From: Synergistetes bacterium HGW-Synergistetes-1
GTDB lineage: Bacteria > Synergistota > Synergistia > Synergistales > Synergistaceae
Assembly: GCA_002839185.1 (NCBI GenBank)
Contig: PGXO01000001.1
Span: 62,001-126,000, forward strand
Direction of reading: 5' to 3'
Length of the DNA: 64,000 bases
Of the stretch, positions 26,624 through 35,511 are shown in pieces; position 1 is the first letter of the stretch, and each line of letters begins with the position of its first letter. Below the pieces are notes generated by a model, which worked only from the letters and a program-made list of their open reading frames with translations, had not been told where the DNA came from and made no database searches. A program made the translations under genes and the position numbers.

Positions 26624-26827
26624 TTAGCCCTTTACGACAAAGGAGATCTTTGCATTGACGCGGTACTTCGTGATTTTGTCTCCCTCAACTATCGCCTGCA
26701 TATGTTTAATGTAGACGTTTTCGATATTGTGGACCGTCTTCGCAGCTTCTGTTACAGCTGCCTGTGCCGCTGCCTCCCAGCTCTCGCTCGATTCAGCAAG
26801 AACTTCGATTATCTTTACAATAGCCAT
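26624..26827 (-). CDS. Dodecin
   Basis: A 67-residue dodecin: IIEVLAESSESWEAAAQAAV, then AAKTVHNIENVYIKHMQAIV and KYRVNAKISFVVKG. Dodecins form hollow 12-mers that store flavins and protect against their photoreactions. The start at 26827 is chosen because AAAGGAGAG lies 6 nt upstream; the longer frame overlaps that site. It lies downstream of the DUF4332 gene on the same strand. Confidence 0.93.
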   Translation of the reverse strand: MAIVKIIEVLAESSESWEAAAQAAVTEAAKTVHNIENVYIKHMQAIVEGDKITKYRVNAKISFVVKG

Positions 26828-26903
26828 GATCATCTCTCCTTTCATCTTAGAAAAACTCTCAGTGATCACTGCTTACTTCACCTGAGCTGACCGTTTTCGG
26901 AGA

Positions 26904-27308
26904 TCAGTACTTGATCACTTTCGGCAATTTGCCTGCCTGATCAATCCAGTCTCCTGCCTGCCTAGTTGTGGGAACCCTTCTGACAAGTTTCATCGCCTGG
27001 TTTACTTCAGCCATTTTCGCAACAAGGTTATTGGTTTTTCTCTTTGCAAGTTCAGGAACTGTATCAACACCGGCGGCTTCAAGAAGTTCGGCATATTCAC
27101 TGCCAACACCCTTGATGCGGAATAGATCTGCATGGTTTGCCCATTTCAATATCAGTTTCTCTGCTATTCCCGACTTTTCAGCAAGCTTTGTCCTGCCTCT
27201 TTTGGAGGAACATTCTTCCAACAGCTTTTCTATTGAAGTTACGCCTGCCTCATTTAATTTTTCTTCGTATGAACCGCCAATGCCTTCAATTATGTTTAAT
27301 TTCGCCAA
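26904..27308 (-). CDS. DUF4332 helix-hairpin-helix protein
   Basis: A 134-residue soluble protein built of helix-hairpin-helix units: LNIIEGIGGSYEEKLNEAGV near the start, and LFRIKGVGSEYAELLEAAGV near the middle, each with a GIG/GVG turn. This matches DUF4332, whose role is unknown but whose motif suggests nucleic acid binding. GGAGG is visible just before the start on the minus strand. The gene sits among small stress-type genes. Confidence 0.85.
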   Translation of the reverse strand: MAKLNIIEGIGGSYEEKLNEAGVTSIEKLLEECSSKRGRTKLAEKSGIAEKLILKWANHADLFRIKGVGSEYAELLEAAGVDTVPELAKRKTNNLVAKMAEVNQAMKLVRRVPTTRQAGDWIDQAGKLPKVIKY

Positions 27309-27532
27309 TAAGTACCACCTCCCCGCAATATCGTGCTACTGTTTGTAATATTTCACACAGTTATTATATCATCTCTCTGTCATAATAAATCGATATATAT
27401 CTGCGATAGAGTAGATCCAGTCAGATCGATCTCATAATGCGTTACCCTTGAGAGGATCAAACTGGATCAACTGCATTTTATTCTTGCATTTTAATACTGC
27501 ATGCTGTTCTGAAAGAATTTTGATTAAAAATT

Positions 27533-27718
27533 TCATACATCCTTTTTAACTATCCTGCTTGCTGCATTCAATGATTTAGGCACTTTATCGGACTTGTTGC
27601 CTGTTACCCGGTCTATCAAAGCTATACATTTCAACGTCTGTTCAAAGACCGTTGTAAGTACTTCCTCGTTTTCCTTCATTTCATCTTTTATCTGTCTGTA
27701 TAATGTATTCTCACTCAT
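27533..27718 (-). CDS. Hypothetical 61-residue protein
   Basis: A short charged helical protein (SENTLYRQIKDEMKENEEVL, then KCIALIDRVTGNKSDKVPK). Not recognised. It stands about 24 nt behind the small membrane protein gene on the same strand. Its ribosome site is weak, so it may depend on coupled translation. The start could be the TTG two codons earlier. Confidence 0.5.
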   Translation of the reverse strand: MSENTLYRQIKDEMKENEEVLTTVFEQTLKCIALIDRVTGNKSDKVPKSLNAASRIVKKDV

Positions 27719-27742
27719 GGCCAAATACCCAATTGTTTCGAC

Positions 27743-27964
27743 TTACTGCTTGCGGGTCTCAAGAAAGAGGATTCCGCTGCCAAGAGCTATCATGCCAACG
27801 CCTGCCCACATCGGAATATTAACCTTCTTTTTTTCTTCTACTGATATTTGAAGCGGACCGATTTTCGCGGACTCAGTATCCTTTGTGTATGTGAATCCGT
27901 TGTTTGCCAATGAAAATATCCCGCCCAATATCAGAACAATTGCTGCAATTTTTATAAAACTCAT
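27743..27964 (-). CDS. Small two-span membrane protein (DUF3185-like)
   Basis: A 73-residue protein with two membrane segments (IKIAAIVLILGGIFSLA and MWAGVGMIALGSGILFL) around a short polar loop (YTKDTESAKIGPLQISVEEKKK). It resembles the small DUF3185 membrane proteins often found beside stress genes. The start at 27964 has AAGGAGAG upstream. Function unknown. Confidence 0.65.
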   Translation of the reverse strand: MSFIKIAAIVLILGGIFSLANNGFTYTKDTESAKIGPLQISVEEKKKVNIPMWAGVGMIALGSGILFLETRKQ

Positions 27965-28104
27965 TTGTTGATCTCTCCTTTCGATCATGTGGCCTGCCGT
28001 AAGCCACTATGACCTGCTGCTTTCAATACTGAGACAGATATTTCGTATTTCCTTTTACATTGCGTACATTGTTGAGAGTAATTGGGCACTGATCCAAAGT
28101 TTTC

Positions 28105-28254
28105 CTATAGGACTCGTCGTCCCTGAATTAAACGGATCAATAGCACGACCACTGCTATTACAAACAGAATGTGTATAAAACCACCCATTGTGTTTGATGT
28201 TACAATTCCCAAAAGCCACAAAATTAACATTATTATTGCTACTGTGCTTAGCAT
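28105..28254 (-). CDS. Lmo0937-family small membrane protein (DUF5670-like)
   Basis: A 49-residue protein, shorter than usual gene-calling limits. It reads MLSTVAIIMLILWLLGIVT, then a short NTMGGFIH loop, a second membrane span (LFVIAVVVLLI) and RLIQGRRVL. This is the pattern of the Lmo0937 family of stress-associated membrane peptides. AAGGGGTG stands before the ATG on the minus strand. A competing frame at 28055-28264 lacks any family likeness. Confidence 0.8.
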   Translation of the reverse strand: MLSTVAIIMLILWLLGIVTSNTMGGFIHILFVIAVVVLLIRLIQGRRVL

Positions 28255-28323
28255 TTAAATTCACCCCTTACTATCTTGATGTTTTGCCCGAAGGCAAAAC
28301 ATCACAACTTCTGCAAGATCCAT

Positions 28324-29019
28324 TTAGTCTGTTGACTTGAGTGACAGTTTGTTAAGTGCAGCCAGTAACGGTTTAACAGAATTGCTGGTGGCACGTTTCT
28401 TCAGGATAGTTCTGGAATTATATTTTGAACCCCAGAAGGAAGTATTTGCCGCTTCGTCCGTGCTCATTACAGAACCTCCGAGAGATAGCCCCGCAAAGAG
28501 TCCCTTGCTGATCGAATAGCTGTATATGGAAGCTTTAAGGTTGACATCAGTACCTGCTCCTGCGCTTCGTCCAACAGGTCCGGCGGCAATATCAACATTG
28601 GCGCCAAGTTTGACGGTATCTCCATAAAAATGCTTCATACCTGCTTCGTTTGTAATGACCAGCAACAGAGCTGTCGACTGGACTCCGATCTGGAGTCCGT
28701 AAGAAGCTCCTGTAATATTCATGAAACTAGGTCCGTACCAACGGTTAGTAGCAGGATTATGCCTAAGGACAAGACCCTCTCCGTATGAACCTCCTACACC
28801 TATTGCAGCCTTGTAAAAATTAGGAATAATTACCACTCCGTAAGACTTTTTTACAAGGTACGCCATTGTCTCGACATCTTCCTGAGCAGATATTTCCTGA
28901 ACGGAATTTGTAGATGATGTGATCCGTTCTTGGGGCGTCAACGCAAAGGCTGCCGAAGGAACTGAAATCATGGCGGCTACAATTAACACCGCTATTGAAC
29001 TTAAAAATGTATTTTTCAT
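28324..29019 (-). CDS. Secreted SYLF-domain (YSC84-type) lipid-binding protein
   Basis: 231 residues with a clear signal peptide (MKNTFLSSIAVLIVAAM to about AFA). The SYLF domain follows: KKSYGVVIIPNFYKAAIGVG, GEGLVLRH, GASYGLQIGVQSTALLLVI and SAGAGTDVNLKASIYSYS. SYLF proteins bind lipids. AAAAGGAGA precedes the start. It is periplasmic or outer-membrane associated by its signal, and belongs to the same run of stress-type genes. Confidence 0.88.
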   Translation of the reverse strand: MKNTFLSSIAVLIVAAMISVPSAAFALTPQERITSSTNSVQEISAQEDVETMAYLVKKSYGVVIIPNFYKAAIGVGGSYGEGLVLRHNPATNRWYGPSFMNITGASYGLQIGVQSTALLLVITNEAGMKHFYGDTVKLGANVDIAAGPVGRSAGAGTDVNLKASIYSYSISKGLFAGLSLGGSVMSTDEAANTSFWGSKYNSRTILKKRATSNSVKPLLAALNKLSLKSTD

Positions 29020-29232
29020 AGTATTGTTCTCCTTTTAATGTTTCTCAATTTTTAATGTCAACTTAATTTACTGCAGGCTTCTATGTGTATCAGATCTCAA
29101 GATAAACAAACCAGTTGTACACAATTGAATGGGCTAAAATATTACAATTTCAAAGATTTGTATCGGTCGAAATCAAATGGCCGATACAAATCGAACTGCC
29201 GCTAACTGCAGCAAATTTGTACAGCTATGTCC

Positions 29233-29628
29233 TTACTGGGCCCATCTTGCGCTGACAGCAGTGAAAGAACCGCTGGCTGATACGTCTAACCTTTCCCAAC
29301 GACCAAATATTCGGCTCATCCAGTCAATATGCCCCGTGAATCGGAGTGATCCGTCTGTTGACGTAAACTGCAAGGTACCGTCAGGCTGGCATGTACCCCT
29401 ATACTCAAGATATACGTCTCGCTCAGTAGATCTTCCGTTACCCGTGATAATCCCGTCAGGCTGAATATTCAAGGCAAACCATCCATAATCAAACTCGCCT
29501 AAAAATGTTCCGTTGTAGTCTCCTGCATTTTTAGTGTCAGCCTGCGCTACCGCAGAGAACATACAAACAGTCAGTAAAACAACGCAAGTAATTGCAATCT
29601 TTATTCCTGATCTTTTATTAATTACCAT
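29233..29628 (-). CDS. Hypothetical secreted protein
   Basis: 131 residues. A signal peptide (MVINKRSGIKIAITCVVLL to about VAQA) leads a beta-rich domain with DYNGTFLGEFDYGWFALNIQ and FTGHIDWMSRIFGRWERL. I do not recognise the family; it resembles small lipocalin/META-type secreted domains only in composition. GGAGGA before the ATG at 29628 sets the start; the track-like longer start at 29646 would lack a site. Confidence 0.65.
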   Translation of the reverse strand: MVINKRSGIKIAITCVVLLTVCMFSAVAQADTKNAGDYNGTFLGEFDYGWFALNIQPDGIITGNGRSTERDVYLEYRGTCQPDGTLQFTSTDGSLRFTGHIDWMSRIFGRWERLDVSASGSFTAVSARWAQ

Positions 29629-29646
29629 AATTATTCCTCCATTCAA

Positions 29647-30053
29647 AATGGGAACAAAAGCTCCCTCTGTTTATCAAAAAACGTGCAAATCCAGAAAACA
29701 GGTTAATAGAAAGTAAGCGCACTGATAACGCAATAAATTAGAATTCAACGAATATTATTTTTTTGCGTATCAATTTTGTTTTTGGAAATATTATTTTAAT
29801 TCGATCATGTGTTCTGATTTCAGAAAATCAATTTTTATTATATATAAAATTGATTTTTAAGTTCAGATAACTAAGTCAAATTAACAAATTTTCCAAAATC
29901 GGATTTTCTCCTCTGTGTGTATTATACCACATTTCCGAAAATTCTGAATCTTATTTATATTTTATTAAATTTAATTAATTTTATGCTATAATATAAACAT
30001 TAGTTAGCTGAACTTTTAAAGGTCGGCTGAATGAAAGGTTAGGTGGATAAATC
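29647..30053. other. AT-rich intergenic region with a palindromic hairpin and promoter
   Basis: AAAATCAATTTT (29824-29835) and AAAATTGATTTT (29846-29857) are exact complements 10 bp apart. An extended -10, TGCTATAAT (29984-29992), likely drives the CsbD-like gene. Confidence 0.55.
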
Positions 30054-30254
30054 ATGAACGAAGATATTCTCAAAGGAAAATGGCACGAGATCCAGGGAGA
30101 CGTCAAAAAGACATGGGGAAAACTTACGGATGATGATGTGATGGTGATCAACGGAGAAAGTGAAAAACTTCTTGGTTTCCTTCAGACAAAGTATGGCTAC
30201 GAAAAAGATAAGGCTCAAAAAGAGTACGACGATTTTATCAACAGACACAAGTAG
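30054..30254 (+). CDS. CsbD family stress protein
   Basis: A 66-residue CsbD-like protein: MNEDILKGKWHEIQGDVKK, then TWGKLTDDDVMVINGESEKL and GYEKDKAQKEYDDF. The family is induced by general stress in many bacteria; its molecular role is unknown. An extended -10 box (29984-29992) and the downstream terminator show a single-gene unit. Confidence 0.93.
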   Translation: MNEDILKGKWHEIQGDVKKTWGKLTDDDVMVINGESEKLLGFLQTKYGYEKDKAQKEYDDFINRHK

Positions 30255-30310
30255 CATATCTTTGATCGTATGATGATGATGCAGATATTAAATGATACCC
30301 AGTCTGCAGA

Positions 30311-30350
30311 AAAAATCCCGGGCATGATAAAACGCACCCGGGATTTTTTT
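30311..30350 (+). terminator. Terminator of the CsbD gene
   Basis: AAAAATCCCGGG and CCCGGGATTTTT (30337-30348) pair fully around a 14-nt loop, with the T run. Confidence 0.88.
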
Positions 30351-30479
30351 ATGATCACATGTAAATCTTTTTCATTAGCCATCCTCATACTTGCAGACGG
30401 TCATTCTGCAATTTTTATATAAAACTATCTTATAATTTTCATAGCAATCTTTAAAACATTGGATCGGGAGGTGAATTTT

Positions 30480-30668
30480 ATGCCGGTAATCAAAGTAGAA
30501 TGCGCAGCCATGAATGTTGAGACAAAAGAGAAACTGATCAAGTCTTTAACGCAGACTGCCAGCAGCATTATGGGAATTCCTGAAGCAGCTTACATAGTAC
30601 TTCTTAACGAAATGAGCAAAGACAATATCGGAGTTGGCGGAGAGATGCTTTCAAAGAAACAGCGCTAA
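30480..30668 (+). CDS. 4-Oxalocrotonate tautomerase family enzyme
   Basis: A 62-residue tautomerase. Pro follows the initiator Met (MPVIKVECAAM), which after Met removal is the catalytic N-terminal proline. The fold pattern (KEKLIKSLTQTASSIMGIP, then YIVLLNEMSKDNIGVGGEML) fits the DmpI/4-OT family. GGGAGGTG lies before ATG 30480. The natural substrate cannot be told from sequence. Confidence 0.88.
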   Translation: MPVIKVECAAMNVETKEKLIKSLTQTASSIMGIPEAAYIVLLNEMSKDNIGVGGEMLSKKQR

Positions 30669-30709
30669 CAAATTCTTTCTTCTAAAAAAAAGAAAATTAG
30701 ACTAAATTT

Positions 30710-30741
30710 GGGACATCCCTGATCTTCCGGGTGTCCCTTTT
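30710..30741 (+). terminator. Terminator of the tautomerase gene
   Basis: GGGACA...TGTCCC with inner CCC/GGG pairs, then TTTT. Confidence 0.75.
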
Positions 30742-30838
30742 ACTAGATGGAGTGTGTTTTTTTAGATTTTTGGATCAACTATTTATTGCTTTATGGTAGT
30801 AAAATATCATATATATTAAGATGGGAGGTCAATATTCA

Positions 30839-32569
30839 ATGAAAAAACTTTGTTTTTTAATACTGTTTATTCTTTTTACAATGATCACGGTACCCGCTTT
30901 CTCCTGTACAACAACTATAGCCGGAAAGGACGCAACGATCGACGGATCTGTAATGGTATCGCATTCTGATGACGGATTACATGATGCCAGCCTTGTCTAT
31001 GTTCCTGCTATGGACCATGCTTCCGGTTCAATGCGGCCAGTCTTTTATTCACACGAATCTATAGGATTCAAGCCTGAGTGGGGTGGAACACAGACCCACA
31101 GGCTCATTACAAAAGGCAGGGCGCCTGCGTATGACAAGAAGGGACTTCCTGTAAGTATTCCGCTTGGGTTTATTCCCCAGGTCGCTCATACTTATGCCTA
31201 TTTCGATTCGAACTATGGGATCATGAACGAACATCAGCTAACGATAGGTGAGTGCACAGACAAAGCAAAAATACATCCGGAACCCGAACCCGGGAAGAGG
31301 ATATTTTATTCATCTGAACTATCAAGGGTTGCTTTGGAAAGAACAAAGACTGCCCGGGAAGCTGTAATGCTTATGGGAGAAATGATCGACAAGTATGGTT
31401 ATTACGGAACCGGTGAAACCTTGCTTGTCGGTGATCCATACGAAGGCTGGGTAATGGAGATGGCTGGTTACGATATGAATGGAACCGGGGGAGTCTGGGT
31501 CGCCCAGCGCGTCCCAGACGAAAAGATATTTGTAGCCGCCAACCAGTTCCGTATTAGGGAGATCGACCCCAAAAACAGGGATTTGATCTTTTCAAAAAAT
31601 ATATTCGAGATAGCTGAGCAGAAGGGATGGTGGAAACCATCTGAAGGCCCCCTTGATTTTACAAAGGTCTACGGCGATGGAGAGTTTCATCATCCTTATT
31701 ATTCATTGCGAAGAGTATGGAGGGTAATGTCCCTGCTTGCTCCGTCGATGAATTTTTCACCATGGGTCAAGGATGGCTTGACAAAAGATTACCCATTTGC
31801 AGTCAAACCGGATAAAAAAGTTTCTGTAGAGGATATAGCTTCTATCCACAGAGACAACTATGAAGGTACTGAATTTGATCTGACAGTAGGTCTTGCAGCA
31901 GGGCCTTTCGGAAATCCCACAAGGTACGAGGGAAATGCGGAATCAGTTGCTGATACTGAGGGAAAGCTCACATCATTGGTCGGAGAATTTGAAAGACCTC
32001 TGGATATCTACCGCTGCGTATATTCTTATGTTGTCCAGTCCAGAAGCTGGCTGCCTGATACAATAGGAGGTCTTCTCTGGTACGGTCCGGACAGGCCGTC
32101 TACAAATGTGCTTATGCCGTTTTACTCAGGTGCAACAAACCTTCCAAAACAAATACAGCAGGCAAATATTCTTGATCTCAGCCGGGACAGTGTCTGGTCC
32201 GCGTTTAATTTTGTCGCAAATTTCTGCACCATAAAATATTCCTACATGATCAAGGATATAAGGGAAGAAAGGGCGAGATTAGAGAATACTGTATTCAATC
32301 TTCAGAGCCTTATTGAGGCAAATGCACTTGCACTTTGTAAGAACGGAAAAACAGATGAGGCGAAGAAAATGCTTACTAATTATAGTGAGAAGAATACGGC
32401 AGAAGTCCTTAATGCCTGGCACATGCTCGCAGAAAATCTTTACGTCAAATACAACGACGGTTATCTGAACACTGAAGAAGAGGTCGGACAGCCCCTCTTT
32501 TATCCATCCTGGTGGCTAAAAGAGGTAGGTTATGAAAAGGGTCCGACAAGTTATCAAAAAAAGAATTGA
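30839..32569 (+). CDS. C69 (U34) family dipeptidase
   Basis: A 576-residue secreted Ntn-hydrolase of peptidase family C69, which cleaves dipeptides. A signal peptide (MKKLCFLILFILFTMITVPA) ends just before SCTTTIAGKDATIDGS, where Cys is the N-terminal nucleophile exposed by processing. VMVSHSDDG and NEHQLTIGECT follow, as in the family. GGGAGGT lies 10 nt before ATG 30839; the frame from 30821 has none. The location suggests a periplasmic peptide-feeding role in an amino-acid fermenter. A strong terminator follows. Confidence 0.9.
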   Translation: MKKLCFLILFILFTMITVPAFSCTTTIAGKDATIDGSVMVSHSDDGLHDASLVYVPAMDHASGSMRPVFYSHESIGFKPEWGGTQTHRLITKGRAPAYDKKGLPVSIPLGFIPQVAHTYAYFDSNYGIMNEHQLTIGECTDKAKIHPEPEPGKRIFYSSELSRVALERTKTAREAVMLMGEMIDKYGYYGTGETLLVGDPYEGWVMEMAGYDMNGTGGVWVAQRVPDEKIFVAANQFRIREIDPKNRDLIFSKNIFEIAEQKGWWKPSEGPLDFTKVYGDGEFHHPYYSLRRVWRVMSLLAPSMNFSPWVKDGLTKDYPFAVKPDKKVSVEDIASIHRDNYEGTEFDLTVGLAAGPFGNPTRYEGNAESVADTEGKLTSLVGEFERPLDIYRCVYSYVVQSRSWLPDTIGGLLWYGPDRPSTNVLMPFYSGATNLPKQIQQANILDLSRDSVWSAFNFVANFCTIKYSYMIKDIREERARLENTVFNLQSLIEANALALCKNGKTDEAKKMLTNYSEKNTAEVLNAWHMLAENLYVKYNDGYLNTEEEVGQPLFYPSWWLKEVGYEKGPTSYQKKN

Positions 32570-32610
32570 TCATTCCCCTGTTACTCATCTAATTTTGTTG
32601 ACTGCAGGCT

Positions 32611-32650
32611 GCCGCAGATCCCATATTTATATGGTCTGCGGCAATATTTT
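32611..32650 (+). terminator. Terminator of the dipeptidase gene
   Basis: GCCGCAGA (32611-32618) pairs with TCTGCGGC (32635-32642), with inner CCATAT/ATATGG, followed by a T-rich tract. Confidence 0.85.
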
Positions 32651-32798
32651 TATCGTCTCATAATTTTCACGTTTTAGGACATTAAAGATCACAAAATGAG
32701 CATAATTTTAAGATTAGCTCACTTTATGTTATACTTACTTAGATATTTACCAAATTTAGAGGGAGATGAGCGCATTAATTAAAGGAGGAAAAAGATAA

Positions 32799-33488
32799 AT
32801 GACTAGCTCTAACATCAAACCATTCAAATTTATGGAATCAGCGGTATTGCCCCTTGCCACGGGCATAAGGGCGCAAACTCTTCGTGAGCTTCATTCAGGC
32901 CTTACAGAGGTCCCGGACAGCTCGATCTACTTTCATTTCTGGGGACGTATGGTGAGGCCCCACATTTCAGAGTCTGAATTCAACAATGACTTCGCATCAT
33001 GGGTCAACAGCAGCCTTAGGGATTTCATGCTGGCAGAGGCATTGGGCGGAATAAACCCAGTCAAATTCCAAAATTTAGACAACATAAGAGCCGTGATTTT
33101 GAATATTCTCGAAAAGCGGCTCGAAAATGAAGATTTTCTCAGTTGGAAAAAGTCAGACCGGGACTTTCACTTCATTGCCTGTAAAAAACTTATGTTTGAA
33201 ACAGGAAGGGAGACATCAGCGTTGGATGATTTTCCTGCTGCTGTCAAACATACCAGCAGGGAGAGCTTTTTCTATCACTTTATCGACGGAAGAAGAAGAT
33301 CCTCTGATTGCAAGGATGATTTCACGATCTGGCTTGAGCAGTTTTCTGACGAAACGGCAGATTTAAGAAAGAAATTAAAGAATGTCGATTCATACCTCTT
33401 CTCCCTCACTGAACTCCAGCGCCAGATCTTCTCGATCTTTGACGACTGGCAGAACAGCAAAGGAGGTAAATGTTCATGTCCGAAATGA
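32799..33488 (+). CDS. DUF5752 protein, first gene of the trehalose operon
   Basis: A 229-residue soluble protein. Two similar halves are visible: FHFWGRMVRPHISESEFNND in the first and FYHFIDGRRRSSDCKDDF in the second, each followed by a WV/WL segment. This matches DUF5752 proteins, which recur beside trehalose synthases; their function is not known. AAAGGAGG precedes the ATG. It overlaps the next gene by about 13 nt, so a role with TreT (for example control or scaffolding) is an inference from context. Confidence 0.75.
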   Translation: MTSSNIKPFKFMESAVLPLATGIRAQTLRELHSGLTEVPDSSIYFHFWGRMVRPHISESEFNNDFASWVNSSLRDFMLAEALGGINPVKFQNLDNIRAVILNILEKRLENEDFLSWKKSDRDFHFIACKKLMFETGRETSALDDFPAAVKHTSRESFFYHFIDGRRRSSDCKDDFTIWLEQFSDETADLRKKLKNVDSYLFSLTELQRQIFSIFDDWQNSKGGKCSCPK

Positions 33489-34714
33489 TAGATAGATATG
33501 CAGAAATTATCGGCGAGGCTGCTATGGACAGCCTGGTAAATATTGCAGCAAGGCTCAAAGACAGAAAAATCGTACATGTGAATTCTACCCGTGCAGGCGG
33601 GGGAGTCGCTGAGATCCTTTCATCGATGGTGCCCCTGTCTAAGGAGCTTGGCCTTGATGTCTCCTGGGAGGTCATTGAAGGGGACGAGTCTTTCTTCAAC
33701 TGCACAAAGATGCTGCATAACACTCTTCAGGGGATGCCCGGCACGCTTTCTGGGCGGCAGATGGATATCTATGCAGAGACAAACGCAAGAAACGCAGAAA
33801 GACTGAAGGATGCTCTTCAGGATGCAGATTACGTATTTATACATGATCCGCAGCCGGCAGCGCTTATCAAGAGCTTCCCGCAGAGGAAGGGCAAATGGAT
33901 ATGGAGATGCCATATAGACGTCAGCGCACCAAACAAATGGGTCTGGCAATTTATCAAAAATCAAGTCTCCGGATACGATGCCTCTATCTTTTCATTGCCG
34001 GATTTTGCACAGAAACTGCCCCATCCTCAATTTCTGATAACGCCGAGCATAGATCCTCTGGCCGAGAAAAATATCCCTCTTGAGAGATCAGAAGTGGAGA
34101 AGACATATGAAGAATTAGGGGTACCGATGGATAAACCAATAATTCTTCAGGTATCAAGATTTGATAAATTCAAGGATCCTCTTGGTGTGATCGAGAGTTA
34201 CAGAATTATCAAGGAACATGTGGATGTCAGGCTTGTGCTGGCAGGCGGAGAAGCTGACGATGACCCTGAGGCTTCAGAAATATTGAACGAGGTCAGGGCA
34301 GCCGTTGATGGAGACGAAGATATTTCTGTGTTACTGCTGCCTTCAGATTCTCATCGAGAGATAAATGCTCTCCAGACCGGGGCAGATGTTGTTATGCAGA
34401 AATCTTTGAAGGAAGGCTTCGGACTGACTGTAACAGAAGCAATGTGGAAGAAGAAAGCTGTCATAGGCGGCAATGTTGGGGGAATAAGGCTTCAGGTGAT
34501 CAACCGATTCAACGGGTTTAGGGTAAGGACTCCTGAGGGTGCCGCAATAAGGACACGTTATCTGCTGTCCCATCCATGGAAAATGGAAAAAATGGGAAGG
34601 AACGCAAGGGAATACGTGCTTGAAAATTTCCTTATAACCGGCCATCTCAGAAGATACATGACTTTGCTGATATCGCTGGAAGCGCAGGGGGGAACGTGGG
34701 AAAGATGGGTATAG
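33476..34714 (+). CDS. treT: Trehalose glycosyltransferring synthase (TreT-like, GT4)
   Basis: A 412-residue GT4 enzyme. The N-terminal Rossmann half shows VHVNSTRAGGGVAEILSSMV, typical of TreT and related trehalose synthases. The C-terminal half has ILQVSRFDKFKDPLGVIESY and the donor-site EGFGLTVTEAMW. TreT joins glucose from NDP-glucose to free glucose, making trehalose reversibly. ATG 33476 is 9 nt after AGGAGG; ATG 33470 is too close to it. It overlaps DUF5752 upstream and otsB downstream. Confidence 0.85.
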   Translation: MSEMIDRYAEIIGEAAMDSLVNIAARLKDRKIVHVNSTRAGGGVAEILSSMVPLSKELGLDVSWEVIEGDESFFNCTKMLHNTLQGMPGTLSGRQMDIYAETNARNAERLKDALQDADYVFIHDPQPAALIKSFPQRKGKWIWRCHIDVSAPNKWVWQFIKNQVSGYDASIFSLPDFAQKLPHPQFLITPSIDPLAEKNIPLERSEVEKTYEELGVPMDKPIILQVSRFDKFKDPLGVIESYRIIKEHVDVRLVLAGGEADDDPEASEILNEVRAAVDGDEDISVLLLPSDSHREINALQTGADVVMQKSLKEGFGLTVTEAMWKKKAVIGGNVGGIRLQVINRFNGFRVRTPEGAAIRTRYLLSHPWKMEKMGRNAREYVLENFLITGHLRRYMTLLISLEAQGGTWERWV

Positions 34715-35511
34715 CTCCAACCCGGTTGGAACCCGGAGAATATAGCTCGTTTTTTTCCTCGTATAAGAAAGCATCTCCTTTGCTTGTGAGTGATTATGAC
34801 GGGACTCTGGCGCCTTTTGCAAGAGAAAGAGAGAAGGCCTTCCTTACGCCAAAGACCAGGTCTCTTCTAAAGTCAATAAGCGAAGCCGGGGGAGAGGTAA
34901 TTATTGTTTCCGGCAGGAAACCTGAAGAAATATATGATTTTATAGAGCTTCCCTTCGAAATATGGGGCTGCCACGGTATGGAAAGAATAGATAAATATGG
35001 CAGATCCACAAGGGGATACATACCTGAAGAAGATCTTAAAAAGCTGGACGACTTTTCATCACAGCTTGATTATTTTCCCCGTGGATCAGTTGAAAAAAAA
35101 CCTTCAGGGATAGCACTTCATTGGAGAGAGAGGGCAGAAATCTTCGATATGTACATGGAGGTCTCCGGCAAACTGCTCTTTGAAGCCTCTGCGCACTCTT
35201 TAAAGGTGATGCCCTTCAATGGCGGGGTTGAGTTTATGCTGCCCTATTTTTCCAAAGGAACCGCTCTCTCTGATATCAGTATTATTTATCAGAACGCCAG
35301 CCCTTTGTGTTATCTGGGAGATGATACCACAGACGAAGACGCATTTAGGGAAATCAGAAATATAAAGTCAGGTGTGGGGGTACTGGTTTCGAATGGTGAA
35401 AAAGAGAGCGCTGCAAAAGTGTATATATCCAGGAAAGATGTTGATAGTTTCCTTGATTTCTGGCTCAATGAACTAACGCCAAAAGGAGGGAGCGGACATG
35501 TCAGAAAATAA
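34696..35511 (+). CDS. otsB: Trehalose-6-phosphate phosphatase
   Basis: A 271-residue HAD-superfamily phosphatase that converts trehalose 6-phosphate to trehalose. The HAD nucleophile motif is SDYDGTLAPF, motif II is IIVSGRKPEE, a lysine lies in the YFSKGTALSD region, and the acidic motif is YLGDDTTDEDAF. The start lies inside the end of treT (19-nt overlap), and the gene overlaps otsA by 14 nt, so the operon is tightly coupled. Confidence 0.93.
   Translation: MGKMGIAPTRLEPGEYSSFFSSYKKASPLLVSDYDGTLAPFAREREKAFLTPKTRSLLKSISEAGGEVIIVSGRKPEEIYDFIELPFEIWGCHGMERIDKYGRSTRGYIPEEDLKKLDDFSSQLDYFPRGSVEKKPSGIALHWRERAEIFDMYMEVSGKLLFEASAHSLKVMPFNGGVEFMLPYFSKGTALSDISIIYQNASPLCYLGDDTTDEDAFREIRNIKSGVGVLVSNGEKESAAKVYISRKDVDSFLDFWLNELTPKGGSGHVRK

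Noticed and set aside
28055-28264. Minus-strand 69-codon frame
   Set aside because: The overlapping 49-residue frame has a ribosome site and matches the Lmo0937 membrane family.
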